Below are positions 35,081-43,056 of a stretch of DNA of 64,000 nt, one piece after another. The notes beneath the pieces were generated by a model. The model had not been told where the DNA came from and searched no databases. It was given only the letters and a program-made list of their open reading frames with translations. Source of the DNA: an uncultured Eubacteriales bacterium (GTDB taxonomy: Bacteria > Bacillota > Clostridia > Christensenellales > Aristaeellaceae); assembly GCA_902760595.1 (NCBI GenBank), contig CACWHI010000017.1:1-64000 (forward strand), written 5' to 3'. The translations under genes and the position numbers were made by a program. How positions within the stretch are numbered: position 1 is the stretch's first letter; each line of letters begins with the position of its first letter.

Positions 35081-36183
35081 TACTGCATTTTCAGGTACGC
35101 GGTGGTAAAGCCGTCCAGGCCGCCGTTCATGACCTCATCGATATTGCCGGTCTCATAGCCGGTGCGGTGGTCCTTGACCATGGTATAGGGCTGGAAGACG
35201 TAGGAGCGGATCTGGCTGCCCCATTCGATCTTCTTCATCTCGCCCTTGATATCCGCCATCTGCTGCTCCTTCTCGCGCTCACGGATCTCCAGCAGCTTGG
35301 CCTTCAGCATCTTCAGACAGGTCGCGCGGTTCTGCACCTGGTCGCGCTCCGTCTGGCAGGAGACCACGATTCCGGACGGGAAGTGCGTCATACGAACGGC
35401 GGAGCTGGTCTTGTTCACGTTCTGTCCGCCGGCGCCGCTGGAATGGTAGGTGTCCACGCGGACGTCCTTCATGTCGATCTCGATCTCGTTGTCGTCGTCC
35501 TCCAGGATCGGCGCCACGTCCAGGGAAGAGAAGGAGGTGTGCCGGCGCGCGTTTGCGTCGAAGGGGCTGATGCGCACCAGGCGGTGCACGCCCTTCTCGC
35601 CGCGCAGATAGCCGTAGGCGTTCTCGCCGTCCACCTCAAAGGATACGGACTTGATGCCCGCCTCGTCGCCCTCCAGATAGTCCAGCAGCTTCACCTTGAA
35701 GCCCAGGTGCTCGCAGTAGCGGGTGTACATGCGGTACAGCATCTGCGTCCAGTCCTGGGCCTCGGTGCCGCCCGCGCCCGCGTGCAGGGAAAGGATGGCG
35801 TTGCTGTCGTCATAGTCGCCGCGCATCAGCGTCTCCAGGGACAGGGCTTCGATCTGCTCGTCCAGGCGCGCGCTTTCGGCGGTGATCTCCTCCAGCATGC
35901 TCTCGTCGTCTTCCTCGTTGGCCAGGTCGATCATGACGTCCAGGTCGTCCACGGCGCTGACCAGGGACTCATAGTGCTTGATCTTGCCCTCGATGGCCGC
36001 GATGCGCCGGTTGACGTGTGTCGAGCGCTCCAGGTCGTTCCAGAAGCCCTCGGCGTTCATTTCTTCCTTCAGCTCCTCCAGCTCGCGCCTGAGGTCGTCC
36101 AGGTGCAGGCCGCCGGCGATCTCCTGCAGCTTGCCGCGCATCGCCGCGGTGGACTGCTTGTATTGTTCCAATGCCAGAATCAT
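35080..36183 (-). CDS. prfB: Peptide chain release factor 2
   Basis: Product of 367 residues. The stop-codon-reading SPF tripeptide (RISPFDANARRH) marks RF2 rather than RF1, and HSSGAGGQNVNKTSSAVR holds the GGQ loop that hydrolyses peptidyl-tRNA. The gene reads in one frame from ATG, with no in-frame TGA/frameshift site near codon 25, so the autoregulatory +1 frameshift of many prfB genes is absent. Confidence 0.97.
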   Translation of the reverse strand: MILALEQYKQSTAAMRGKLQEIAGGLHLDDLRRELEELKEEMNAEGFWNDLERSTHVNRRIAAIEGKIKHYESLVSAVDDLDVMIDLANEEDDESMLEEITAESARLDEQIEALSLETLMRGDYDDSNAILSLHAGAGGTEAQDWTQMLYRMYTRYCEHLGFKVKLLDYLEGDEAGIKSVSFEVDGENAYGYLRGEKGVHRLVRISPFDANARRHTSFSSLDVAPILEDDDNEIEIDMKDVRVDTYHSSGAGGQNVNKTSSAVRMTHFPSGIVVSCQTERDQVQNRATCLKMLKAKLLEIREREKEQQMADIKGEMKKIEWGSQIRSYVFQPYTMVKDHRTGYETGNIDEVMNGGLDGFTTAYLKMQ

Positions 36184-36239
36184 ATATAACCCTCATTTCG
36201 TATGGTTGATCAGTTTCGGTGCTGCGGCGCGTATCGCGG

Positions 36240-36548
36240 CTACCTGAATACCAGCCCGGCCAGTAGCGCCACTACGGAGGCGGAGGCCGCCACGGTCAGC
36301 AGGCTGCCGCCCGTCCAGGCCAGCGCGGCCCCCGCGACCAGCGCCAGCGCCCCGGCCCAGACAGAGTCCGTGGCCAGCAGGATGTCCGGGAAGGTCATCA
36401 CCGCCAGGGTGACATAGGGCACATAGGTCAGGAAGCTGCGGATAAAGCGGCTTTTGATGGGCTTGCGCAGAAAAGTCAGCGGCAGCGTGCGGATGAGCCA
36501 GGTGACCCCGGCCATGACCAGCAGGTAGAGCCAGATGTTAGTTTGCAT
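36240..36548 (-). CDS. azlD: AzlD family branched-chain amino acid exporter subunit
   Basis: Product of 102 residues with three to four membrane helices; TWLIRTLPLTFLRKPI and FLTYVPYVTLAVMTFPDIL are the AzlD signature. It works with AzlC in export of branched-chain amino acids or analogues. It overlaps azlC by 11 bp and its stop lies 56 bp before prfB. Confidence 0.92.
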   Translation of the reverse strand: MQTNIWLYLLVMAGVTWLIRTLPLTFLRKPIKSRFIRSFLTYVPYVTLAVMTFPDILLATDSVWAGALALVAGAALAWTGGSLLTVAASASVVALLAGLVFR

Positions 36549-37257
36549 CGGCCGCCTCCTCCACAGGGCGGATCAGCGCGGCCGCCGCCGAGACAGTCAC
36601 CGTCAGCAGGATCACGCGCATCCCGGAGGACAGCGTTTTCACGCCCGGCAGCACGGCGCACAGCCCGCTCAGCGCCATGGAGGTCAGAATGACCGCGCGG
36701 ATGAAGCGGTCCTGCCGCGCTTTGGGCACGATAGCCGCCAGGAACATGCCGAACAGGCTCACGCTCAGGGCGCTGACCAGCCGCGCCGGCAGCGCGTTGC
36801 CCACCACGACGCCCAGCATGGTACCCGCCGTCCAGCCCGTGGCGGACACGGCGAACATGCCGTAGGGATACCAGGGATTCAGCATCCCCGGGCTGGCAAT
36901 GGAAAGGGCGAACATCTCGTCCGTCACCGTCATGCCCAGCAGCAGCCGGTGCGGCGTGCGCAGGTCCGGCGCCAGCTTCTGGGATAAGGCGCAGCTCATC
37001 AGCAGGTACCGGGCGTTGGCGATCAGCGTCATCAGCGCGATTTCGATCAGGCTGCCGTGTTCCCGGATCACCTGAAAGCCGGCGTACTCCCCGGCGGAGG
37101 CCATGTTGGTCAGGCTGGCGACCCCCGCCTGGATCACGTTCAGCCCCGCGTTGCGCGCCGAAATGCCCAGCGCAAACGAAACAGCCAGATAGCCCAGCAT
37201 GATCGGGATCCCGTGCCTCAACCCGAGGCGGAAGGCGTCCGAATTCTGTGCGCGCAA
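36538..37257 (-). CDS. azlC: AzlC family branched-chain amino acid exporter subunit
   Basis: Product of about 239 residues with several membrane helices; GLRHGIPIMLGYLAVSFALG and the following NARYLLMSCALSQKL, LLGMTVTDEMFAL are AzlC hallmarks. I chose the TTG at 37257 because GGAGG stands 8 bases ahead of it and a TTGACA/TACAAT promoter (37323-37294) leaves no room for a longer product. Confidence 0.92.
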   Translation of the reverse strand: MRAQNSDAFRLGLRHGIPIMLGYLAVSFALGISARNAGLNVIQAGVASLTNMASAGEYAGFQVIREHGSLIEIALMTLIANARYLLMSCALSQKLAPDLRTPHRLLLGMTVTDEMFALSIASPGMLNPWYPYGMFAVSATGWTAGTMLGVVVGNALPARLVSALSVSLFGMFLAAIVPKARQDRFIRAVILTSMALSGLCAVLPGVKTLSSGMRVILLTVTVSAAAALIRPVEEAADAN

Positions 37258-37293
37258 AGCTCTTTCCTCCGTTTGGCCCAATGAGCCGTATAT

Positions 37294-37323
37294 ATTGTAG
37301 CGCAGGACGGCGAACGATGTCAA
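37294..37323 (-). promoter_or_regulatory. Promoter of azlCD
   Basis: Minus strand: TTGACA (37323-37318), 18 bp, TACAAT (37299-37294). It overlaps the 3' side of the gap after the sirtuin gene. Confidence 0.72.
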
Positions 37324-37333
37324 GCCGGCGGGA

Positions 37334-38221
37334 TCAAAGCGGAAGGCACTCCCGGATCACCTGAGAGCAATCGCCGCTGATCATGAGGGTCCGGCTCTTC
37401 AGCTCGTCCGGCACCGGGCTTTCTTCCATATTGAGGCAGGCGTACAGGGCCTCTTTGTTCTGATAGGCCTGCTGCCAGAAGTTGTATTTGATGATGCCGG
37501 GGGTGTTGTAGCCCACGCCGAGCTCCAGGTAGAGCACTTTTCCGCCCCTGTGGGCGGCTGCCCACGCCTCATAGCCTGCCGCGGCCTCTTCCCAGCCGCC
37601 GTCCTCGACAAAGGTGTCGTCAGAGCGCAGGTTCAGCGTGAGCGGACGCCCGCAGTTGGGGCATTTGGGCAGAAGCTCCGTGGGGACGCGCATCGACGGC
37701 GCTTTTCCTTCCGGAAGCATCAGCTCGTTGCGTTCACCGATCGTGAAGCCCTGGGCGAGCAGCATCCGCCGCACGGCGTCTTCATTGTCCCAGGTCTTTT
37801 TGCAGCAGGGCTTGCTGCACTGGAAGAGGCCGTAATCGCCCTGGGTGTAAAACAGCCGTTTTTTGTCGAACCCGGCCTTCTGGAAGCAGTGGTCCACGTT
37901 CGTGGTCAGCACGAAGTAGTCCTTTTCCCCGACCAGCCGGAAGAGGTCGCGGTAGGTGGGCTTCGGCGCGTCCATATACCGGTTGATCCAGATGTTCCGG
38001 CTGAAGAAGGCCCAGAATTCCTCGGGAGCTGGAAACGGATAAAAGCCGCCGGAATACATGTCCCGGAAGCCGTATTTCTTGCCGAAATCAGAAAAATAGC
38101 GCTCAAAGCGCTCGCCGCTGTACACAAATCCCGCGGCGGTGGAAAGCCCCGCTCCCGCGCCGACCATCACGGCGTCCGCCTGCCCGATCCATTGCTTCAG
38201 TTCGCTGATCTTTTCGTTCAT
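37334..38221 (-). CDS. Class M sirtuin (SirTM), protein ADP-ribosyltransferase type
   Basis: Product of 295 residues. NAD fold motif GAGAGLSTAAG (21-31), TTNVDHCFQKAGFD (106-119), and TQGDYG (126-131), where the canonical catalytic His is replaced by Gln127, the defining change of SirTMs. Zinc cysteines: C135, C139/C140, C187, C190. Known SirTMs mono-ADP-ribosylate lipoylated GcvH-L and are operonic with GcvH-L, LplA2 and a macrodomain hydrolase in response to oxidative stress. Here the gene has its own promoter, and the matching macrodomain gene is 8 kb away. Confidence 0.92.
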   Translation of the reverse strand: MNEKISELKQWIGQADAVMVGAGAGLSTAAGFVYSGERFERYFSDFGKKYGFRDMYSGGFYPFPAPEEFWAFFSRNIWINRYMDAPKPTYRDLFRLVGEKDYFVLTTNVDHCFQKAGFDKKRLFYTQGDYGLFQCSKPCCKKTWDNEDAVRRMLLAQGFTIGERNELMLPEGKAPSMRVPTELLPKCPNCGRPLTLNLRSDDTFVEDGGWEEAAAGYEAWAAAHRGGKVLYLELGVGYNTPGIIKYNFWQQAYQNKEALYACLNMEESPVPDELKSRTLMISGDCSQVIRECLPL

Positions 38222-38266
38222 CGCGTTTTCTCCCTGCCGCGTATGTATTTCTGCCGCGGCAAGCGT

Positions 38267-38294
38267 ATTATATAACAGGAAAGGAGTTTTGCAA
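38267..38294 (-). promoter_or_regulatory. Promoter of the class M sirtuin gene
   Basis: Minus strand: TTGCAA (38294-38289), 16 bp, TATAAT (38272-38267). Confidence 0.72.
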
Positions 38295-38328
38295 CAGCAT
38301 AATTTCCGCAGAACGTGCTACCGTACGT

Positions 38329-38364
38329 AAAAAACGGCTGCTGCAAATCGTTCCGCAGCAGCCG
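38329..38364 (-). terminator. Intrinsic terminator after the DUF3237 gene
   Basis: Minus strand CGGCTGCTGC (38364-38355) pairs with GCAGCAGCCG (38344-38335), followed by six T (38334-38329). It isolates the esterase run from the sirtuin gene. Confidence 0.9.
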
Positions 38365-38392
38365 CAGAATGCGCTGAAGTATGAAAGCCGCG

Positions 38393-38836
38393 TTATTCAG
38401 CGTCTTCCTTCAGCTCGTAGAAACGGATCCACAGGCCGCGCTCGTCCCGCAGGCCCTGGCCCACAAAGTGGTTGCGGTGCAGGAGAGGAGCCAGCGCCTT
38501 GGAATCGGTGATGAAGGTCGGAACGGTGCGGAAAGGACGCGGTCGGTTGCCGTCGGTGAACCAGGCGTTGTTTTCCACGTAGATGTGGCAGGCCTGCCCC
38601 TCGCGGTCGTGGCCGGTGAGCATATAGCGGGCGGACATGTGGCGTACATCGTTCTGGTTGGTCACCTGGGTGTCGACGCCGCAGGGCTCCACGATACCTT
38701 GGAAGATTTCGCTCTGCACAGTGCCTTTGAATGGGATCATTTTCACGTGGCCGATTTCGCTTTCGAACTCTACGGTGCCTTCCGGGTCCGTCTGCACCAG
38801 GATCTCCAGGATGGGTTTTTCATTGAACGCTTTCAT
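38393..38836 (-). CDS. DUF3237 domain protein
   Basis: Product of 147 residues, a beta-barrel-type family. HMSARYMLTGHDREG and NNAWFTDGN... are typical; KPILEILVQTDP opens the domain. Family function is unknown, but members commonly accompany hydrolases and aromatic or sugar degradation genes. The ATG at 38836 is 11 bases after the upstream hydrolase stop, with GTGAGG between, so coupling is likely. Confidence 0.78.
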   Translation of the reverse strand: MKAFNEKPILEILVQTDPEGTVEFESEIGHVKMIPFKGTVQSEIFQGIVEPCGVDTQVTNQNDVRHMSARYMLTGHDREGQACHIYVENNAWFTDGNRPRPFRTVPTFITDSKALAPLLHRNHFVGQGLRDERGLWIRFYELKEDAE

Positions 38837-38847
38837 GACGTAGGACC

Positions 38848-39768
38848 TCACTTTTTGAGATATTTATCCAGGAAGTCCAGCACCAGCTGCTTGCATTCGG
38901 GCTGGAACAGCTCGCGGGTGCCGTGGCCACCGTTTTTGACGATGTACAGCTCGCTCTGGTCGGCCAGGCCGGCCTTTTCCAGCCGGGCATAGAAGTCCTC
39001 GCTCATGGACACGTCCACCAGCGGATCCTGGTCGCCGTGCAGGATGATGATCGGCGCGGTGCGCTCGCTGATATGGAAGATAGGGCTCGCCGCGTCGCTG
39101 CGCTCCACCATCGTGGCCGGATCGCCGCCAAGAAGCGCGCCGCCGTGGGTCTCTTCGATCCTGTGCCAGCGGTGCCTGGGATCCTTGAAGTGCTCGATCT
39201 CCGTCAGGTTGCAGGCCTTGATATCCACTGGCCCGAAGAAATCCACAGCCGCCTGTACTTTGGAGGAGACTCCGGCCCATTCGGCGCTGTCAAAGCCGTC
39301 GGTGTTCATGGCCATCCAGGCGGACAGGTGCCCGCCCGCGGAACGGCCCATGGTGGCGACCCGGTCGGGATCGAGGCCGTACTGCCCGGCGTGGGCGCGC
39401 AGGAAGCGCACGGCGGTCTTCACGTCGATCAACTGATCGGGGAAATGCCCGACGCCGGAATGCCGGTACTGGATGCAGGCGACGGCATAGCCGTGCTCGG
39501 CGAAGAATTCCATTTCCGCCGCCATCAGGTTTTTGTCGCATTTGCGCCAGCCCGCGCCGTTGATCCATACGATCAGGGGCTGCAGCCCGGTGGATACTTC
39601 GTCGTCCCGGCCGGAAGCCAGGCGCATTTCGCTGTTGCCGTTCTGCACCATCAGCGACAGGTACAGGTCCAGCGGGTTGCCCTCCAGGTCCGTGACATGG
39701 GAAAAGCAGATGTTATCCAGAAAATTGATGGTCCGGCGCTCCTTGCCGGGGTCGATCACGATACGCAT
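38848..39768 (-). CDS. Alpha/beta hydrolase (BD-FAE/carboxylesterase type)
   Basis: Product of 306 residues. PLIVWINGAGW stands where the oxyanion motif HGGGW is usual, MGRSAGGHLSAWMA has the nucleophilic Ser, ILHGDQDPLVD the acid, and NGGHGT the His, so the triad is complete. Such enzymes remove acetyl or feruloyl groups from plant polysaccharides or act on small esters. Cotranscribed with DUF3237. A 125-bp palindromic element lies between its start and the next upstream hydrolase gene. Confidence 0.87.
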   Translation of the reverse strand: MRIVIDPGKERRTINFLDNICFSHVTDLEGNPLDLYLSLMVQNGNSEMRLASGRDDEVSTGLQPLIVWINGAGWRKCDKNLMAAEMEFFAEHGYAVACIQYRHSGVGHFPDQLIDVKTAVRFLRAHAGQYGLDPDRVATMGRSAGGHLSAWMAMNTDGFDSAEWAGVSSKVQAAVDFFGPVDIKACNLTEIEHFKDPRHRWHRIEETHGGALLGGDPATMVERSDAASPIFHISERTAPIIILHGDQDPLVDVSMSEDFYARLEKAGLADQSELYIVKNGGHGTRELFQPECKQLVLDFLDKYLKK

Positions 39769-39796
39769 GGCAGATTATCCTTTCGGTGAGGTTCTC

Positions 39797-39921
39797 ATAC
39801 TAATCTCTGGTAAAACCGCTAAATCTTGCGCGTGTCTTTACGGGTACGCTTTCGTGCGGGTTCCTTGATCAAACGCCAAATCCACGCACAATCTTTTAGC
39901 ATTTTTACCGGATATTAGTAT
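39797..39921. repeat. MITE-like palindromic element, copy 2 (125 bp)
   Basis: Starts ATACTAATCTCTGG (39797) and ends at 39921 in ATATTAGTAT; the arms pair imperfectly over about 38 bp (for example TGGTAAAA with the complement of TTTTTACCGG). It shares the outer ATACTAAT and central GGGTACGCTTTCG with the 126-bp element at 12023-12148. Its right end abuts the stop codon of the hydrolase gene at 39921-40832, so it may act as a processing or termination hairpin there. Confidence 0.78.
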
Positions 39922-40832
39922 CAGAGTCTGGTATTCCTGATCGCTTTGACGATCATCGCGCCGGCTTCCTTCCATCCGGCCATGAAATGCGGGATGAAGC
40001 CGTGGACGGCGCCGGGAAAGATCTTCATGGTCACTTCTACGCCCAGGGAAGCCAGGCGGCGTCCCTGCTCCAGGTTCTGGAAGCGGAAGGGACACTTTGA
40101 GCCGCCCAGGATCATGGTGGCCGGCAGCTGAGCCAGCGCTTCCTCCGGGGCCCTCATGAAATCGATGGAAACATCCTCCATCAGGGCGGGATCGTCGTCA
40201 GACATCAGAACGCCGAAGCCCGCGTTGCGGTACTCACTTGTTTTCCAGAACTCGGGCACAGCCTTGGCCTTGGCGTCGTCATAGACCAGATCGTTCGGGC
40301 CGTAGCCGTTGATCAGCAGGCTGAAGGGGAGCGGACTGCCCCGCAGGACAGCCACTACGGCAGCCGAGAGGGTCAGCTGGCCGCCGGCGGAATATCCGCC
40401 GCAGGATACCCGCTTCGGATCGGCGCCCCAATCCCGGAGATGGTCAAACACGTAGCGGGCGGCGTCCAGGCATTGCTCCAGGGGGACGGGAAAGGACGCG
40501 AATTCCGTAGTCGTATAATCGATGTCTACGACTACACCGCCGATCTGATCCGCCAGCCAGGCGCACCACAGGGTGTCGTTGGGCATATGGCCGATGAGCC
40601 ATCCGCCGCCGTGAATATTGATGTGGAGGGGGCAGTCCGGCGTTTTATTCTTTGCGGTGAAAACATACATCCTATAAGGCCATCCGTTCACGGCCGGGCG
40701 GTCCAGGGTGGTCATGTCCGCCAGGCTGATGAACGACCGGCATTCTTCCGGGATATCGGTGTCGCCGTCAAACTTGCGGTTGCTCATCATATCTCGCGCC
40801 ATTCTGGCGCGCATCTCAGGGGTCAAAGGCAT
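39921..40832 (-). CDS. Alpha/beta hydrolase, HSL-like, with altered acid residue
   Basis: Product of 303 residues. INIHGGGWLIGH carries the oxyanion motif HGGGW, CGGYSAGGQLTLS the nucleophilic Ser, and GAVHGFIPH the His of hormone-sensitive-lipase-type esterases. Where the family normally has GxxDPLRD, this protein reads GGSKCPFRFQ, so the usual catalytic Asp is not seen; another acid may substitute or the enzyme may be weak. A hairpin lies upstream, between it and the TctA gene. Confidence 0.83.
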   Translation of the reverse strand: MPLTPEMRARMARDMMSNRKFDGDTDIPEECRSFISLADMTTLDRPAVNGWPYRMYVFTAKNKTPDCPLHINIHGGGWLIGHMPNDTLWCAWLADQIGGVVVDIDYTTTEFASFPVPLEQCLDAARYVFDHLRDWGADPKRVSCGGYSAGGQLTLSAAVVAVLRGSPLPFSLLINGYGPNDLVYDDAKAKAVPEFWKTSEYRNAGFGVLMSDDDPALMEDVSIDFMRAPEEALAQLPATMILGGSKCPFRFQNLEQGRRLASLGVEVTMKIFPGAVHGFIPHFMAGWKEAGAMIVKAIRNTRL

Positions 40833-40853
40833 ATGGTCATCGCCTCCTGTTAA

Positions 40854-40890
40854 AGATGGGCCGCCCGTCCCGGCTCGGGAGACGGGCGGC
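40854..40890 (-). terminator. Hairpin after tctA, likely terminator
   Basis: Minus strand GCCGCCCGTC (40890-40881) and GACGGGCGGC (40869-40860) form a 10-bp stem followed by CCATCTTTA. The T-run is weak, so readthrough into the hydrolase genes is possible. Confidence 0.55.
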
Positions 40891-40947
40891 TGCGGGTACG
40901 ACAGGCGTGGAAGCTTTTACCTGCCTGTCGGTAAAGGCCTTATGCCT

Positions 40948-42456
40948 TTATTTTACTTCGCCCTTTTTGGCCGCGCGGCGGTTTTTGATGGCCTTGGTAA
41001 TGATAGGACCGACCACGCTGTATACAGCGATCAGGATGAAGATCAGGGAGATGGGACGGGTCAGGAAGCGGGTATAGTCGCCGCGGGCGTAGGATACGCC
41101 GGTGCGGAAGTATTCCTCGATCTTGGGCCCCAGGATGAAGGAGAGCATGAGGGGCGTCATGGGCATTCCGAACATATCCATGACGACGCCCAGCACGCCG
41201 AAGCCGATCATCAGGTACACGCTGAACATGCTGGTGTTGGCGGTGAACGCGCCCATGAAGCAGATGGTCAGGATGGCGCTGAAGAGATAATGATAGGGCG
41301 CCTTCAGCAGATAGGGGAACCAGCGCTTGGTCCCCAGCTCGGTGAAGAAGATCAGGACGGCGCTCACCAGCACGATCAGGAAGATCAGGGCGGCGACTAC
41401 AGGATTGGTCTTGATGAACATGGGGCCAGCGGTCAGACCCTTGATGGTCATGGCGGAGAGCAGCAGCACGGTGGTGGCGTCGCCGGGGATGCCCAGGGAG
41501 ATCATGGGGATCAGGGCGCCGCCCACGCCAGCGTTGTTCGCGACCTCAGTGGCCCACACGCCGGGGTCGTAGCCGGTGCCGAACTTTTCGGGATGCTTGT
41601 CCATCTTTTTGGCCTGGCCGTAGGCGATCAGGTTGCTGATGCCGCTGCCCATGCCGGGCAGGAAGCCGATGAACAGGCCGATGACCAGGGACACGATGAT
41701 GGTCTTCAGGTTGGAGGTGAAATCCTTCAGGGTCAGGCCGAAGCCGCGCAGGGACTTGGTATCCACCGGGGGCATCTCCTGCTGGCCCTTGGCGTAGGCT
41801 GTGGCCACCTGCTGCAGCGCGAAGGTGCCCATCAGCAGGCAGATCATGTTGATGCCGCCGAACAGGTTAGTGTTGTTGAAGGTGAAGCGCAGCTGGTTGG
41901 TGACCTTGTCCGCGCCGATCATCGCCAGGAAGAAGCCGATGAAGGCGGACAGCAGGCCTTTGTAGATGGAGCCGTTGCTCAGGCCGACCACCATGGTGAT
42001 AGCCATCAGGCACAGGGAGAAGTATTCCCAGGGACCGAGGCTCAGGGCGACGTCGGCGATGGCGCCGGAGCAGAGCATAGCCACGATGATAGAGATGAAC
42101 GTGCCGATAAAGGAGCCGGTGATGCCGATGGACAGGGCCCTCGCGGCCTGGCCTTTCTTGGTCATGGGATAGCCGTCGTAGCAGGTGCCGATGGAGGCCG
42201 CGGAGCCGGGAATGCCCACCAGCACGGCGGCGATGAAGGAGCCGCTGACGCCGCCCACGTACATGCCGACCAGCATGGAGAAGCTCAGCTCCTTGGTCAG
42301 CGCGAAGGTCATCGGCAGGATCAGGGTGATGCCCAGACCGCCGGACAGGCCGGGAATGGCGCCCAGCACGCATCCGATCAGCGAGCACAGGTACATCATG
42401 ATGAAGTTGGTGGGCTGGAAAAGAATGCCCAGCGCCTCAATATAGGATTGCAGCAT
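40948..42456 (-). CDS. tctA: Tripartite tricarboxylate transporter, large permease TctA
   Basis: Product of 502 residues with about 12 membrane helices. LGAIPGLSGGLGITLILP and the second half's GFLPGMGSGISNL are the repeated TctA substrate-site motifs; AVLVGIPGSAASIGTCYDGYP is also diagnostic. GGAGG precedes the ATG at 42456. With TctB and TctC it imports citrate-like or other carboxylates using an ion gradient. It follows tctB by 14 bp. Confidence 0.95.
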   Translation of the reverse strand: MLQSYIEALGILFQPTNFIMMYLCSLIGCVLGAIPGLSGGLGITLILPMTFALTKELSFSMLVGMYVGGVSGSFIAAVLVGIPGSAASIGTCYDGYPMTKKGQAARALSIGITGSFIGTFISIIVAMLCSGAIADVALSLGPWEYFSLCLMAITMVVGLSNGSIYKGLLSAFIGFFLAMIGADKVTNQLRFTFNNTNLFGGINMICLLMGTFALQQVATAYAKGQQEMPPVDTKSLRGFGLTLKDFTSNLKTIIVSLVIGLFIGFLPGMGSGISNLIAYGQAKKMDKHPEKFGTGYDPGVWATEVANNAGVGGALIPMISLGIPGDATTVLLLSAMTIKGLTAGPMFIKTNPVVAALIFLIVLVSAVLIFFTELGTKRWFPYLLKAPYHYLFSAILTICFMGAFTANTSMFSVYLMIGFGVLGVVMDMFGMPMTPLMLSFILGPKIEEYFRTGVSYARGDYTRFLTRPISLIFILIAVYSVVGPIITKAIKNRRAAKKGEVK

Positions 42457-42470
42457 ATTCTTGTCCTCCC

Positions 42471-42965
42471 TTACGGCATGGTGATGCCGATGGCATCCCA
42501 CAGTTCACCCTTGGGCAGCGGGATGTGGAAGCCCTGGGTAAAGCCGAAATAGCACAGGGAACCTACGCCCACGCACAGCAGAATGGCGAAGAGCAGGTTG
42601 ATCTTCTTTTTGCCCTTCAGCGTCCAGATGAACATGAACATGCCGGCCATGGAGGTGATCCAGAAGCCCAGGTATTTCATGCCCAGCGCGAAGACGACGG
42701 TCTCCGCCATGATGACGCCCAGACGGATCCAGCCCGCCTTGTCCAGGTAGGGCTTGTTGCCATTCTTGGCTTCCTTGGGGCCGTCGAAGATCATGGACAG
42801 GATGGCGAACAGCGCGATGCCGGCGGCGGAGATATAGGGGAAGAAGCGCGGGCCGGGCTCGCGGGCTACCAGGCGTGTGGGTACCTGGCCGGTCTGCCAT
42901 ACGATCCAGGCGGACAGCGCCAGGCACAGACCGCCCATGACATAAGTGCGGTTGAATTTCTTCAT
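42471..42965 (-). CDS. tctB: Tripartite tricarboxylate transporter, small permease TctB
   Basis: Product of 164 residues with four membrane helices and the GPRFFPYISAAGIALFAIL segment typical of TctB. Poorly conserved family; identified from this motif, size and position between tctC and tctA. The gap from tctC (91 bp) contains a terminator-like hairpin. Confidence 0.9.
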   Translation of the reverse strand: MKKFNRTYVMGGLCLALSAWIVWQTGQVPTRLVAREPGPRFFPYISAAGIALFAILSMIFDGPKEAKNGNKPYLDKAGWIRLGVIMAETVVFALGMKYLGFWITSMAGMFMFIWTLKGKKKINLLFAILLCVGVGSLCYFGFTQGFHIPLPKGELWDAIGITMP

Positions 42966-42994
42966 CGGAGACAGCCTCCTGTTTTGAGTTTTTT

Positions 42995-43029
42995 AGTAAA
43001 TAAGCCCGGCAACAAGGCCGTTGCCGGGC
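42995..43029 (-). terminator. Attenuator-like hairpin between tctC and tctB
   Basis: Minus strand GCCCGGCAAC (43029-43020), 6-base loop, GTTGCCGGGC (43013-43004), then TTATTT. It would let the binding protein TctC be made in excess over the membrane subunits. Confidence 0.82.
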
Positions 43030-43056
43030 CGTCAACAATCGTGACTTATGCTTTGA

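Noticed and set aside
36080-36183. Programmed +1 frameshift in prfB
   Set aside because: The frame is open from the ATG with no in-frame TGA or CTTTGA slip site in the first 40 codons.
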